Positions 26,796-37,166 are shown, counted from the first letter of the stretch. The stretch is 64,000 bases of DNA from CAVWSM01 sp963757805 (GCA_963757805.1 CAVWSM010000019.1:62001-126000), one strand, 5' to 3'. The notes: generated from the letters alone by a model not told the origin. Translations and numbers: made by a program.

Positions 26796-27942
26796 ATGTC
26801 GCACCATCGCCTGGACCCTCGCCGGGCAACAATTGCGGCGGCCACGGTCGCGGGGCGCTAACGAGGGCGAGCCGGAGTGCGTTGACGAGACCACGTACGT
26901 CGATCCCGAGGGCTCGGTGAGCATCGTCGATGTCGACCACGGGGTCAAGCGGCTCGACCAGAGCGACGTGACGACCGCCGACTTTGGTCAGTTCGATGCC
27001 GCTGCGCTGCGAGCCGAGGGTGTGCGCATCTTCGACATCGTCGCCAGTGCAGCCGCCGACCTCGAGCCGGAGTACATCGCCGTCGACGAGGACTCCCGCA
27101 AGGCCTGGGTCACCATCCAGGAGAACAACGCCATCGGCCTGCTCGATCTGCGCAACGGCGAGTTCACCGACATTGTCCCGCTCGGGTTCAAGGATCACTC
27201 GCTGCCGGGCAACGGCCTCGACGCGAGCGACCGCGACGGCGGCAACATCATCGTGCCGCAGCCGGTGCTCGGGATGTACCAGCCAGACGCCATCGCGGCG
27301 TTCGAGTCGCGCGACCACCGCACGTACACCGTCAGCGCCAACGAAGGTGACGTCCGCGAGTGGGAAGGCTGTGTCGAGGAGGAGGAGCGGGTCAACGACC
27401 TCGACGAGACCGTGCCCGACGGGACGTACGGCCGGCTCGCGGTGACCAACGCCGTGCCGTACGACGGCAACCCGGCCAACGGGCTCTACAGCTTCGGCGC
27501 CCGGTCGTTCTCCATCCGCGACGCCAACGGCGGTCTGGTCTGGGACTCCGGTGACACCCTGGAGCGTCTCACCGCCGACTTGCTGCCCGCGTTCTTCAAC
27601 GTGAGCAATGAGGACGCCCCGGAGCGTGACTCGCGCAGCGACGCGAAGGGTCCGGAGCCGGAGGGAGCGACGGTGCTCCACGCGTACGGCCGCGACATCG
27701 CACTCGTGGGCCTCGAGCGGGTCGGCGGGATCATGGCCTTCGATGTCACCCGACCGACCGCTCCGCAGTGGCTCGAGTGGGAGACCTCGACCTTCGACTT
27801 CAACAACGTCGAGGGCGACCGCGGCCCCGAGGGGCTGAGCGTGATCGATGCCAAGGACAGCCCGACCGGGCGGCCGCTGGTCGTCGTCACGTACGAGCTC
27901 AGCAACACCTTGCAGGTGTTCGAGGTGACCGGCCGCCGCTGA
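26796..27942 (+). CDS. Choice-of-anchor I type secreted protein, N-terminal domain missing
   Basis: The ATG at 26796 lies seven bases after GGAGG and starts a signal-like MSHHRLDPRRATIAAATVAG, but that frame stops within 22 codons. From 26860 another frame carries ANEGEPECVDE, VDPEGSVSIVDVDHGVKRLD, IQENNAIGLLDLRNGEFTDI, SLPGNGLDASDRDG and a C-terminus with GPEGLSVIDAKDSPTGRPLV. This is the beta-propeller-like core of secreted choice-of-anchor I proteins. Their usual 130 or so residues between signal and ANEGEP are absent. Either bases were lost in assembly or a true deletion occurred. The remaining part is about 360 residues and unbroken. Confidence 0.75.
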
Positions 27943-28258
27943 CCAGCCCGGGAATGACCACGTTCAGCAGGCGCGGCCTCAGGGGGTCGTCGCAACGCCC
28001 TGACTGAGTGGGGTGTTGTGCGGTGGGTCGTCGGACGCTTCCGGATGAGGTGAGGCGCGGGTTTTGGCGGGTTCGGGCTGGCGCGACCAGCGAGCTGGCG
28101 GCGCGCGCTGTGGCGTCAGGCTAAGTGGCGTGCAATGGGGCCGAGGACTGGGCCGGCCGGCACTGGGACACCTGAACAGAGTTCCCCGCACCGCTAGGCC
28201 AGCAGCCCTGGTGGTGCGGGGGAAAGCCTTGTGGTGTGCGGAGGCGCAGACTGAACGT
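27943..28258. other. Intergenic region with palindromic repeat copy B
   Basis: No gene is seen in these 316 bases. GGAATGACCACGTTCAGCAG (27951-27970) repeats the word found after pstB. At 28184-28192 and 28213-28221, CCCCGCACC and GGTGCGGGG form a perfect 9-bp stem enclosing CTAGGCC, followed by GGAAAGCCTTG, as in copy A. GGAGG near 28240 serves the next gene. Confidence 0.6.
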
Positions 28259-29287
28259 GTGAGCATCCGGCTCCGGGCAGGCCGGCGGACCAACATCGCG
28301 TTGTTCGCTGTTCTCACCGCCGCGTTCGGGACCGGATGGCTCGCCTTCGGCGTCGGCACCATGGGCGCGGCGACGATCGTGACGGCCGCGCATGCCATCG
28401 CCGGTCTCGCGGTCGTTGTCCTTGTCCCGTGGAAACGCATCATCGTTCGGCGGGCGGCCCGCCGGCGGGCTGACTCGCGTCCGTGGTTGGAGATCGCGCT
28501 CGGCGCGCTGATCGCCGTCGCAGTGGTGAGTGGGGCGCTGCATTCGCTTGCCGGGTACGGCGAAATCCTTGGCGTGACCGCGATGCAGGTGCACGTCGGC
28601 GCCGCGGTCCTGGCCGTTCCGCTGTTTCTGATTCACGTGTGGGAGCACCGCCAACCACTGCGACGGGTGGACGTGTCGCGGCGTCACCTTGTCGGTGCTG
28701 GCGCACTGGTCGGGGCTGCGACTGCCGTGTACGTGGGCGCCGAGGGCATCGCGGCACTCACAGGCTTGCCCGGGAATGACCGGCGAGCAACTGGATCGCA
28801 CGAGCGCGGCTCGGGCAACCCGGCGGCCATGCCCGTCACCCAGTGGTACGACGACAGCGTCCAGCGGATCGACCCCGCGACCTGGCGGCTTACCGTCGAG
28901 AGCGGCTCGATCACAAGGGAGTACGACCTCGACGAGCTCGCTGCCGGCACGGACGAGCTCCGCGCCGTGCTGGACTGCACCGGCGGGTGGTACGCCGAGC
29001 AGCATTGGCGCGGCGTACGCCTGGACCGGCTGCTTGACGACCGCGGACCGGCGCGGAGCTTGGACATCGTGTCGGTGACCGGCTATCGCCGCCGATTTCC
29101 GCTGAGTGACGCGCCACGGCTGCTACTGGCCACAGAGGTGGCAGGCCAGCCACTGTCTCGAGGGCACGGCGCACCGGTGCGGCTTGTGGCCCCAGGTCGG
29201 CGAGGCTTCTGGTGGGTCAAGTGGGTGGAGCGAGTGGAGGTCCGCCAAGAACCGTGGTGGCTGCAGCCGCCATTCCCGTTGACCTAG
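28259..29287 (+). CDS. Membrane-anchored molybdopterin-dependent oxidoreductase (sulfite-oxidase fold)
   Basis: 342 residues from the GTG at 28259. The N-terminal 170 residues hold about five hydrophobic helices (IALFAVLTAAFGTGWLAF, VTAMQVHVGAAVLAVPLFLI and others). The C-terminal part (about 180-340) is a short sulfite-oxidase-like Mo-cofactor domain. The Mo-ligand cysteine is in AVLDCTGGWYAEQHW, followed by WRGVRLDRLL and GHGAPVRLVAPGRRGFWWVK. This resembles YedY-type oxidoreductases with a fused membrane anchor. The substrate is unknown. It converges on the methyltransferase gene with a four-base overlap. Confidence 0.83.
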   Translation: MSIRLRAGRRTNIALFAVLTAAFGTGWLAFGVGTMGAATIVTAAHAIAGLAVVVLVPWKRIIVRRAARRRADSRPWLEIALGALIAVAVVSGALHSLAGYGEILGVTAMQVHVGAAVLAVPLFLIHVWEHRQPLRRVDVSRRHLVGAGALVGAATAVYVGAEGIAALTGLPGNDRRATGSHERGSGNPAAMPVTQWYDDSVQRIDPATWRLTVESGSITREYDLDELAAGTDELRAVLDCTGGWYAEQHWRGVRLDRLLDDRGPARSLDIVSVTGYRRRFPLSDAPRLLLATEVAGQPLSRGHGAPVRLVAPGRRGFWWVKWVERVEVRQEPWWLQPPFPLT

Positions 29288-29937
29288 CGCCGACGGGCCA
29301 ACGTCAAGCCGTCCGCAACAGGGAGGACGATCGCGTCGACCCGCGGATCGGCAGCGACATGGTCGTTGAACTCCCTGATGGCGACGGTGTCCTCGTCGTT
29401 CGTTGCCGGGTCGACAACCCGCCCGCTCCACAGCACGTTGTCGACCGCGATCAAACCGCCGGGGCGCATCCGGGGCACGAGCTCGTCCCAGTACGACGCG
29501 TACCCGCCCTTGTCGGCATCGATGAACGCAAGGTCGACCGTCGGCTCGGCAGGCAGCGCCGCGAGCGTCTCCTTGGCCGGTGCGAGCCGTAGCTCGATCC
29601 GGTCGGACACCCCCGCCCGCTCCCAGTAGCGGCGCGCGATCGACGTCCACTCGTCGCTCACGTCGCAGCAGAGCAGCCGGCCCCCTGGCTGGAGACCGCG
29701 CGCGATGCAGATCGACGAGTAGCCGGTGAACGTGCCGACCTCGACCGCAAACCGGGCCTGCACCAGCTGAGCCAGCATCGTCAGCAGTGCGCCCTGATCC
29801 GGACCTATCTGCATGCCGGCCCGGCCCGTGCCAAGCGTCTCCTCGGCCAGCGCCCGCAGCACATCGTCAGGTGGCTTGCTGTGCTCCGTCGCGTACGCCG
29901 CCAGCGCGTCACTGATTCCTAGATCGTTGCGACCCAT
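29284..29937 (-). CDS. Class I SAM-dependent O-methyltransferase (CCoAOMT-like)
   Basis: 217 residues. AdoMet-binding motif I is AVEVGTFTGYSSICIARGL, followed by GGRLLCCDVSDEW. The metal/substrate motif is VDLAFIDADKGGYASYWDEL, then GGLIAVDNVLWSGRVVDP, the hallmark of the caffeoyl-CoA/catechol O-methyltransferase-like family (PF01596). It probably methylates a catechol-type hydroxyl using a divalent metal. It is read toward the Mo-enzyme gene and away from the response regulator; no partner enzyme is visible. Confidence 0.9.
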   Translation of the reverse strand: MGRNDLGISDALAAYATEHSKPPDDVLRALAEETLGTGRAGMQIGPDQGALLTMLAQLVQARFAVEVGTFTGYSSICIARGLQPGGRLLCCDVSDEWTSIARRYWERAGVSDRIELRLAPAKETLAALPAEPTVDLAFIDADKGGYASYWDELVPRMRPGGLIAVDNVLWSGRVVDPATNDEDTVAIREFNDHVAADPRVDAIVLPVADGLTLARRR

Positions 29938-29957
29938 GCGTCCACGCTAGCCCGCAG

Positions 29958-30641
29958 TCACACCAGCCCGGCCTCGTGCACGCTGATCGCGACCTGCACC
30001 CGGTTGGTCACGCCCAGCTTGTCCATCACCCGGGAGACGTGGGCCTTGACTGTGGCCACGCTCATGTAGAGCTCGGCCGCGATCTCGGCGTTGGACTTGC
30101 CCTGGCCGACCGCGACGGCAACCTCCCGCTCGCGGTCGCTCAGCTGTTGCAGCAGCGCCCGCGCCTCGGCGGACCGTTCCGTACGGTCGTCCGCCGTCAC
30201 CTTGCGGATGAGCTGGGCGGTGACACTCGGCGACAGGATCGGCTCGCCGCGAGCCACCCGTCGTACGCCGTCGACGATGTCCTCGGGCCTGGTGTCCTTC
30301 AACAGGAATCCGGACGCCCCGTCGGCGAGTGCGCGGGCGACGTACTCGTCAGCATCGAACGTCGTGAGCACGATGACCTGCGGCGCGCCGGGCGTTGCCA
30401 CGAGTCGGCGCGTGGCCTCCAGCCCGTCCATGCGCGGCATGCGGATGTCCATCAGGACCACGTCGGGTGCCGTGGCGCGTACGACTTCGAGGCCCTCGGC
30501 GCCGTTGCCGGCTTCGCCGACGATGACAAGGTCAGGGGCTCCTTCGAGGATCATCGACAGCCCGGCACGGACGAGCGCGTCGTCGTCGATGAGCACGACG
30601 CGGATGGCCGGCGACGACTGATCCGACGTCACGCCGGCCAT
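29958..30641 (-). CDS. NarL/LuxR-type response regulator
   Basis: 227 residues. The receiver domain has the acidic pair VVLIDDDALVRAG, the phospho-Asp in PDVVLMDIRMPRMDGLEA (about 60), and the switch Thr/Lys (VIVLTTFD, FLLKDTRPEDI). The C-terminal LuxR helix-turn-helix is LSDREREVAVAVGQGKSNAE then LYMSVATVKAHVSRVMDKLG. The start overlaps the kinase stop by 13 bases, so the pair is co-expressed. It probably controls the divergent ABC transporter genes. Confidence 0.93.
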   Translation of the reverse strand: MAGVTSDQSSPAIRVVLIDDDALVRAGLSMILEGAPDLVIVGEAGNGAEGLEVVRATAPDVVLMDIRMPRMDGLEATRRLVATPGAPQVIVLTTFDADEYVARALADGASGFLLKDTRPEDIVDGVRRVARGEPILSPSVTAQLIRKVTADDRTERSAEARALLQQLSDREREVAVAVGQGKSNAEIAAELYMSVATVKAHVSRVMDKLGVTNRVQVAISVHEAGLV

Positions 30642-31808
30642 GGTAGCCGCGCCCGCACCACGAACAGTCCGGACGGGGTCACCCGGTGATCGAGGCGCCC
30701 GCCGCTAAGCGCGGCCCGCTCGGCGAGGCCGACCAACCCAAGCCCTGCTCCTGGCGTGCCGTTCGTCGAGCCGACGGGCAGGGGGTTGAACACCACGAGG
30801 ATCAAGGACTTGCCGGGCTTCCCCGCGACAACCACGTCGACCTGTGTGTTCGGCGCGTGCTTGCGCGCGTTGGTGAGACTCTCCTGCAGGATGCGATAGG
30901 CGTTGCGCCCGATCAAGTCGGGCAGCTCGTCGACGTGCTCGGACACTCGGTTGCGCAGCCGGATCCGTGCCCCGGCGCGGCGCTCGTCGTCCAGCAGGTC
31001 GTCGAGGTCGCGCAGAGTTGGCTGCGGCCGCTCCGGATCGGCATGTCTTTCCTCGTCGCGCAAGATGCCGAGAACCTCGCGAAGGTCGGTCAACGCGCGA
31101 TGCGCGTTGTCCTGGATGATCCCGGCGACCTTGGCGGTCTCCTCCTGGGTGAGATCGGTGCGGTAGGCCAGCGCGCCGGCATGCATCGCCACGAGCGAGA
31201 TGCGGTGTGCGAGTACGTCGTGCATCTCCCGCGCGATCCGTGCGCGTTCATTCGTACGGGCCTGCGCGACACGGAGCGCCTGCTGGTCCTCGGCCCGCTC
31301 CGCGCGCTCGCGCAAGTGTCGCGACAAGCTCGCGGCGCGCCCCGACGTACATGCCGATCGCCACCAGCACGCCCGCGATCAACACGTTGAGCACGACCCC
31401 CACCCACCATGGGGCACCCTCCACCGGCCAGATGGACACATAGATCCAGCCAGCGACGATGGCGAGTGTCGCCGCGGGGATGATCTCTCGCCACAGCCGC
31501 CGGGTGGCGAGCGACACGATGGCCAGCGCCGCAGGCCCGGTGGCAAGCGCGAAGAAGCTGGACAGGGCAGTGAGGACGATGACGACCGGGAGCGGGTAGC
31601 GACGTCGATAGCGGACAATCACCAGGCTGACGGCGAGCACTATCAGCTCGAGCCAGAACAGGTACGGCGTCTCTTCCGCCTGCTTGTCGACGACCTCCAC
31701 CCAGGCCAGCAGGCTGATCAGCACCGCGACGAGGTAGCGCCAGGTCGACTGCCACCTGTTGAGCGGCGGAGGCGGCACCGGCTCGGTCGACGGTGCGCGA
31801 AGGCTCAC
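30629..31808 (-). CDS. DesK/NarX-type sensor histidine kinase, frameshifted
   Basis: About 393 residues. The N-terminal half has five or so membrane helices (YLVAVLISLLAWVEVV, FWLELIVLAVSLVIVRY and others). Near 31315 the frame changes. The kinase half then gives RAERAEDQQALRVAQARTNE and the HisKA_3 phospho-His in ARIAREMHDVLAHRISL, ending with the ATPase G-box GLGLVGLAERAALSGG. It pairs with the overlapping response regulator. The transmembrane sensor with almost no external loop suggests intramembrane sensing, as in DesK-type kinases next to ABC exporters. The break lies in a linker. Confidence 0.88.
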
Positions 31809-31931
31809 TTCGTCAGGTTAGGCGCGGTGTCGGCTTTCCGCGTACCCGACGAGAGTCGACGGCGACAGCGACTTTCGGCTATGCGTTGGCGACCCTGGGA
31901 CGGATGTGCGCGCCAGGCCGATCTCGGCACC

Positions 31932-32841
31932 ATGGACAGCATGATCGAAGTCAAAGGACTCACAAAGCGTTACGGCAAGTATGTCGCCGTCAACGACGTC
32001 TCGTTCTCAGTTGCGCCGGGCACGGTGACCGGGTTCCTCGGTCCCAACGGCGCCGGCAAGTCCACCACGATGCGCATGATGGTCGGCCTGACGCTTCCGA
32101 CCTCAGGGAGCGCCACGATCTTCGGGCTTCCGTACGCCGACATCCCCAACCCCGGCACCCACATCGGTGTCCTGCTCGACGCCTCAGCCCAGCACGCCGG
32201 CCGCACGGGTCGGGAGGTGCTCACGCTGAGCGCTCGGGTCATGGGCCTGGAGGGCAAGCGGGTCGACGAGATGCTCGAGCTCGTCGGGCTGACGAAGGCC
32301 GAGGCCAAGCGTCGCGTGGGCAACTACTCGCTAGGCATGCGGCAGCGACTCGGCATCGCCAACGCGCTTCTTGGCGACCCGCGGGTGCTCATCCTCGACG
32401 AGCCGGCCAACGGGCTCGACCCCGCCGGCATCCACTGGATGCGCAGCCTGCTGCGTGACTTCGCCGACCGGGGCGGCACGGCGTTCTTGTCGTCGCACCT
32501 GTTGCACGAGGTCGAGGTCATCGCCGACGAGCTCGTGGTGATCGGCAGTGGTCGCATCGTCGCGCGTGGCACCAAGGCGGAGCTGCTCGCCGGTGCGGGC
32601 ACGCTGGTCCGCGGGCCCGAGGCGGAGGCACTGGCCGCGGCGCTCAAGCGGGCCGAGCTGAGTTTCTCGCGGCAGGCCGACGGGTGGCTTCCTGGTGGAT
32701 GCCGAGCCGATCGAGGTCGGCCGCGCAGCGGCGGCCGCCAGTGTGGTGCTCAGCGAGCTGCGGCCAGCCGAAGGCACCGGACTGGAGGAGATGTTCCTGC
32801 AGCTCACCGCCGCCGACGCACGCGAGGAGGTGGCGGCATGA
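31932..32841 (+). CDS. ABC-2 type transporter ATPase, frameshifted near 3' end
   Basis: About 303 residues from the ATG at 31932 (MDSMIEVKGLTKRYGKYVAV). Walker A is GPNGAGKSTTMRMMVGL, the signature YSLGMRQRLGIANALL, Walker B VLILDEPANGLDPAGIHWMR, and the switch His in FLSSHLLHEVEVIAD. Near 32688 the frame shifts; the C-terminus then reads LVDAEPIEVGRAAAAASVVL and ends AREEVAA with a stop overlapping the permease start (ATGA). Such exporters handle drugs, lipids or peptides; no substrate can be read. It is divergent from the two-component genes. Confidence 0.9.
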
Positions 32842-33629
32842 CCGCCATGGCTACAACCGTTGAGGACCTGAGGGCGGCACCGGGAGTCCCGCTCAGCCGG
32901 CTGGTCCGGGTCGAGCTCCGCAAGATGATCGACACCCGGGCGGGCATGTGGCTGTTCATCGCCATTGGTGTGGTGACTGTCGCAGCGGTCACGTTGTTCC
33001 TCTTCTTCGCGGAACCTCAGGACCTGACCTTTACCAACTTCGCCAGCATCGCGCTCACGCCGCAGGGATTCCTGCTGCCGATTCTCGGCATCCTGCTGAT
33101 CACGAGTGAGTGGGGGCAGCGCACTGGGCTGGTCACGTTCACGTTGGAGCCCAACCGGGAACGGGTCGTTATCGCAAAGGTGTCGGCTGCTCTGATCGTC
33201 GGGCTCATTGCAGTTGCCGTGCTGCTCTCAGTGGCAGCCCTGGGCAACGTGCTCGGTTCCGCAACCCAGGACGGCGACGGCTCGTGGACGTTCGGCGGCC
33301 AGGGACTGAGCTATGTGCTCATCCTGCAGGTCAGCGCGATCATCCAGGGGCTCGCCTTCGGCATGATCCTGATGAACAGCGCGGCTGCGATTGTGACCTA
33401 TTTCGTGCTGCCGCTTGTCTTCGGCATCGTGTTCAGCGTCGTCAGCGCGTTGGAGGATGTCGGGCCCTGGATCGAGCTGGGCACAGCGCAGACGCCGCTG
33501 TTCGAGTTCGACCAGGCGTTGACTGGATCCGAGTGGGCGCACCTGGGGGTCGCTTCCGTCATCTGGATCGCCCTACCGCTGATCGCCGGCGTGATCCGCC
33601 TGATGCGCGCCGAGGTGAAGTCGGCCTAG
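32838..33629 (+). CDS. ABC-2 type transporter permease
   Basis: 263 residues. Six hydrophobic segments follow a cytoplasmic start with LSRLVRVELRKMIDTRAGMW, the usual ABC-2 N-terminal pattern. The segments include LFIAIGVVTVAAVTLFLFFA, GFLLPILGILLITSEWGQRT and YFVLPLVFGIVFSVVSAL. WGQRTGLVTFTLEPNRERVV is the typical loop after helix two. It is coupled to the ATPase by ATGA. A strong hairpin lies 15 bases after the stop. Confidence 0.88.
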   Translation: MTAMATTVEDLRAAPGVPLSRLVRVELRKMIDTRAGMWLFIAIGVVTVAAVTLFLFFAEPQDLTFTNFASIALTPQGFLLPILGILLITSEWGQRTGLVTFTLEPNRERVVIAKVSAALIVGLIAVAVLLSVAALGNVLGSATQDGDGSWTFGGQGLSYVLILQVSAIIQGLAFGMILMNSAAAIVTYFVLPLVFGIVFSVVSALEDVGPWIELGTAQTPLFEFDQALTGSEWAHLGVASVIWIALPLIAGVIRLMRAEVKSA

Positions 33630-33644
33630 CGCGGGCCGCGTGGC

Positions 33645-33693
33645 TGAAGCGCCGTGCTCGCGACCCGCCGAGCGAGTCGTGCACGGCGCTTCA
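33645..33693 (+). terminator. Strong hairpin after the ABC-2 permease gene
   Basis: TGAAGCGCCGTGC (33645-33657) pairs perfectly with GCACGGCGCTTCA (33681-33693), and an inner TCGC/GCGA pair extends the fold. No U-tract follows, as is common in high-GC actinobacterial terminators. Confidence 0.7.
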
Positions 33694-33736
33694 GTGTGCG
33701 GCGCCGGCCCAGGACCCGCGAAATCATCGCGCCAGC

Positions 33737-34533
33737 GTGAATACGCTTCAGGTCATGCCGACCGGCCGACGCACCGACCCCGCGGTGACCCGCGCCGCCG
33801 TCCAACAGCAGTGGCGGCTCACCGCGGCCTGGTTGCGTGAGCTCCCAGTTGGCGCGTGGCAGCAGAGGTCCGCCCTCCCTGAGTGGACCGTGATGGATCT
33901 CGTCGGGCATCTCGGGATGGTGTTCGACTCGATGGCCCGCATCGAGCTGACCAGCGAACGACCTCTGACGATCAGCGCGTACGTGGCGGGTTATGCGCCC
34001 GCAGCCGCTGACATCGCCGCGGCCGCGTCGGCCCACCGAGATGACCGCGCACCTGCACGAGCTGCTCACGCTGGTCGACGCCGACGAGGGCGCTGCCTGG
34101 CGTCACCTCGAGAGCTTCCTGCCCACAGACGTCGTACGCGCACCGCGCGGGCCGATCCGGCTTGCCGACTATCTGGTCACACGAGCCATTGAGCTCGTCG
34201 TGCACACCGACGACCTCGCGCGGTCGCTGCCGGACCAGCCACCGCCTCCGCTCGACCGGAACGCGACGGCCATCGCGGTGCGTGGGCTCCTCGGGGTGCT
34301 CGCCGAACGGGCTCCGGGTCGCAGTGTCGAGGTCCGCGTGCCGCCGCATGGCGTCGTGCAGTGCATCGAGGGGCCGCGGCACACACGCGGCACCCCACCC
34401 AACGTCGTCGAGACTGGACCCGCTGACGTGGCTACGGCTGGCGGCCGGTCGCACAACATGGACTGCGGCGCGTGACGCCGTCAGCGCCAGCGGCGAGCGG
34501 GCAGACCTGTCGCCGTACCTGCCACTGCTCTGA
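33737..34533 (+). CDS. Maleylpyruvate isomerase family (mycothiol-dependent) protein, frameshifted
   Basis: About 265 residues, starting at the GTG of 33737 or the ATG at 33755. The N-terminal helix bundle shows LTAAWLRELPVGAWQQRSAL, PEWTVMDLVGHLGMVFDSMA and, after a frame change near 34025, LVTRAIELVVHTDDLARSLP, the MDMPI metal-site pattern (His residues). A second change near 34410 leads to LTWLRLAAGRTTWTAARDAV, the SCP2-like C-terminal motif. Members are thought to be metal- and mycothiol-dependent enzymes, but most have no known substrate. A related gene lies near purL in other actinobacteria. Confidence 0.8.
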
Positions 34534-34535
34534 GC

Positions 34536-35660
34536 TCATTCCACGACCGCGTACGCCGTCGCCGTCCCCTCCCTCGTGAGGACCGCGATGATCCCCGCCT
34601 CGGTTGCCGCGAGACGCGCGGAGGTCGTACGCGCAGGCAGCGACAGCTCCTCCCAGCCGTCCGAGTCGCCGCGCCAAAGCGAGGGTGTTGTGCGCCCGAC
34701 CACGACGTAGGCCGTGTGGTCACTCGTCAGCACGAGGGACTGGATGGCACCCGTCTCAGCGACCCCGGTCGGGCCGCTCACTGCCTCATTCCAACCGTCG
34801 GGCTGACCCCACCAGACCGCGTACGCAAGGCGACCGTCGGCCGAGCGCGTACCCACGGCCACGCACTCCTCGCCCGCGCACGCGACCCGAGACGGATTGC
34901 CCGGATCATCGGGTAAGTCGATGCGGCGAGCCGTCCCCGACGGCTCGACAAGCCAGAACTGCGCATCAGAGCTGGCGCTGCCGGAGCCGGTCGTGAGACG
35001 GTCACCGGCCACCACAAGCCCGACCGCCGAGCCTGCGGCGGCCGCTGCCCCGACCTGCTCTCCGGCGCCGCTGGCCAGCGCCGCATCCGCGTCGTCACGG
35101 ATCCAGTTGGCGCCATCGGCCGAGTACCACAGCGCCGCACCCGGCCCGCCGTCCTCGCCTCGGTCCCACCGCCCGGCGATCGCGAAGCCGTCTTGCCACT
35201 CCGCGAGCTGCCCGACCGAGATTGCCTCTAATCCGCCGAATAGTGCGAAGGGTTGCAGCGTCTGCACGAGCGGCCCGCCAACCGGGCCGGACCACGTCGC
35301 ATAGCGCGGGTTGCCATGCGAGCCGCCGCTCGTCACGCCAAGCGCGGCGACCGTGCCGTCGTGAACGGCCACCTGCGTGAGTGGTGCAATGCGCCCGTAG
35401 AGATCCTTGGGCTCCTCCAGGTCCACCTCGCTCCAGGTCGTGCCATCGGCGGATCGCCACGCGGCCGGTCGAGAGTCGCCGCCGGCCGTACCCACCGCCA
35501 CGTACCCGTCCTCGCCCCCTGCGACTGCCAGCACGACCGGAGACTGGCCGGGCAGCCCACCGAGTTCGCGCAGCGACGCATCATCGGCATGGGACTGGCT
35601 GCAGGCGACGCACGCCCATGCCAGCAACAGAGCAAGTGCGAGGACGCGCGTACGAGCCAC
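34536..35660 (-). CDS. Secreted lipoprotein, beta-propeller-like, unknown function
   Basis: 374 residues from the GTG at 35660. The signal peptide VARTRVLALALLLAWACVAC ends at a lipobox-like Cys. The mature part has repeating units of WRSADGTTWSEVDL, LWYSADGANWIRDD and AVWWGQPDGWNEAV type, separated by GYVAVGTAGG or ECVAVGTRSAD stretches. This Asp/Trp-rich sialidase-like or BNR-like repeat pattern suggests a beta-propeller. No catalytic motif is visible. It converges with the MDMPI-family gene (two bases between stops). Confidence 0.7.
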   Translation of the reverse strand: MARTRVLALALLLAWACVACSQSHADDASLRELGGLPGQSPVVLAVAGGEDGYVAVGTAGGDSRPAAWRSADGTTWSEVDLEEPKDLYGRIAPLTQVAVHDGTVAALGVTSGGSHGNPRYATWSGPVGGPLVQTLQPFALFGGLEAISVGQLAEWQDGFAIAGRWDRGEDGGPGAALWYSADGANWIRDDADAALASGAGEQVGAAAAAGSAVGLVVAGDRLTTGSGSASSDAQFWLVEPSGTARRIDLPDDPGNPSRVACAGEECVAVGTRSADGRLAYAVWWGQPDGWNEAVSGPTGVAETGAIQSLVLTSDHTAYVVVGRTTPSLWRGDSDGWEELSLPARTTSARLAATEAGIIAVLTREGTATAYAVVE

Positions 35661-35688
35661 GCATTCATCCTCGCGCACTCGGAGATGG

Positions 35689-37084
35689 CTACCCCGGCGG
35701 GATGTTCTGGTTGAGGTGGAAGACGTTGTCGGGGTCGTACTTCTGCTTGAGCGCCCGCAGCCGCTCGAACTTCGCATCGCCGTAGGCCTGACGGATGCGG
35801 TCCTCACCTTCGTCCATGAGGAAGTTGACGTAGACGCTCGTGTGGTGCGGTGCCAACGCATCCCACAGGTCGCGCACCCACTCTCGCTCCTCCGCGAAAC
35901 CGTCCTCTCCCTCGGTGATTCCCGTCAGGTTGAACGTGAACCCCGCCGACCGCGAGCCGAATACCGTCTCGTCGTCGCCCACGCGGGCGATGGCGCCGCC
36001 GCCCTGCCAGATCGGGAAGGTGGTCCGCGGTGACCGCATGCGCCGGGCATGCTCGACCGTGGTGTCGATGACGTCGTCGCTGAGCTCGGCGACATCGCAC
36101 GAACGCACGTAGTACCACCAGCCGTGCGGATAGCTGGGGTCGAATGTCGCCTGGTGCTCCACGAACAACTTGGGCTCGCACATGTCCAACAGCGGGGCGC
36201 TGAAGTCTCGCAGTGGCTGGATCATGCGTCGCCCGTCGTCGACCGGGCCGGAGTAGAAGCAGATCACACCCACGACAAGCCGCCCGTGCAGATCGGTCGG
36301 GATCGTGGGCAGTGCCGGAAGCCTTCGGTGTACGACGATCGTCATGAGGTCATCGGGCGCGCCGGCCACCCAGTCGCGGTAGAACCGCAGCACCTGGGGG
36401 GCCTCGTCGATCGACCACCAGATCGGCCCGGCGAGGACCGTCGGCCCGACAGCCTCCAGCCGGAACCCGAACTCGGTGACGACACCGAAGTTGCCGCCAC
36501 CGCCACGCAGTCCCCAGAACAGGTCGGCGTTCTCCGACTCGCTCGCGCGGACCGTCTCACCTTCAGCCGTGACGACCGTGGCCGACAGCAAATGGTCGAT
36601 CGTCAGGCCGTAGCGCCGCATCAGCCAGCCCAATCCGCCCCCGAGTGTCAGTCCGGCGACGCCGGTGTGGGTGACGATCCCGGCCGGCAGCGCCAGACCA
36701 TGCGGCTGCGTCACGGCGTCGAGCTCGCCGATCAGCACGCCAGGTTGGACCCTGGCCGTGCGTGCGTCGGGGTCGACGGCTATGCGTTTCATGGCCGAAA
36801 GATCGACGACGACCCCGTCGGCGCACACCGAGTGGCCGGGAAAGCTGTGCCCGCCGCCTCGTACGGCGATCTCCAGGTCCTCCGCGCGGGCGAAGCGAAT
36901 AGCGCCGGCAACATCGGCTGCGCTGGTGCAGCGTGCGATGACCGAAGGTCGCCGGTCGATCGAGCCGTTCCAGATGGCGCGACGCTCGTCGTACGTGGAG
37001 TCGCCGGGGCGTACGACCTCGCCGGTGAGGGCGTCGGCGAGCTCGTCGACGGCTCGGGAGTCCAGTCGGGGCCGATGCGGACAT
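35689..37084 (-). CDS. BBE-type FAD-linked oxidoreductase (berberine-bridge-like), N-terminal frameshift
   Basis: About 464 residues. The FAD-linking His is in VRGGGHSFPGHSVC, then VVVDLSAMKRIAVDP and HTGVAGLTLGGGLGWLMRRY (PP-loop). The C-terminal BBE motif is KYDPDNVFHLNQNIPP. Upstream coding (AVDELADALTGEVVRPGDST) is clearly real, but the ATG at 37084 (MSASAPTGL) is in another frame, so one base is off near 37055. Such flavoproteins oxidise sugars, alcohols or natural-product scaffolds. A Cys appears near GHSVC, which could give bicovalent FAD, but this is uncertain. It is divergent from the M20 peptidase gene. Confidence 0.86.
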
Positions 37085-37166
37085 GGGGCGTGTGACCATC
37101 ATCGGACGGTGCGCCCGCAGTCGGGTCGTGTCAACCGAGTATTCGCTCCTGGCTACGCTCGGCGTC

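Noticed and set aside
31200..33629. Open frame of 809 codons covering antisense of the kinase, the ABC ATPase and permease
   Set aside because: The real genes are two, joined by a frame change near 32688. The first 240 codons are antisense to the kinase.
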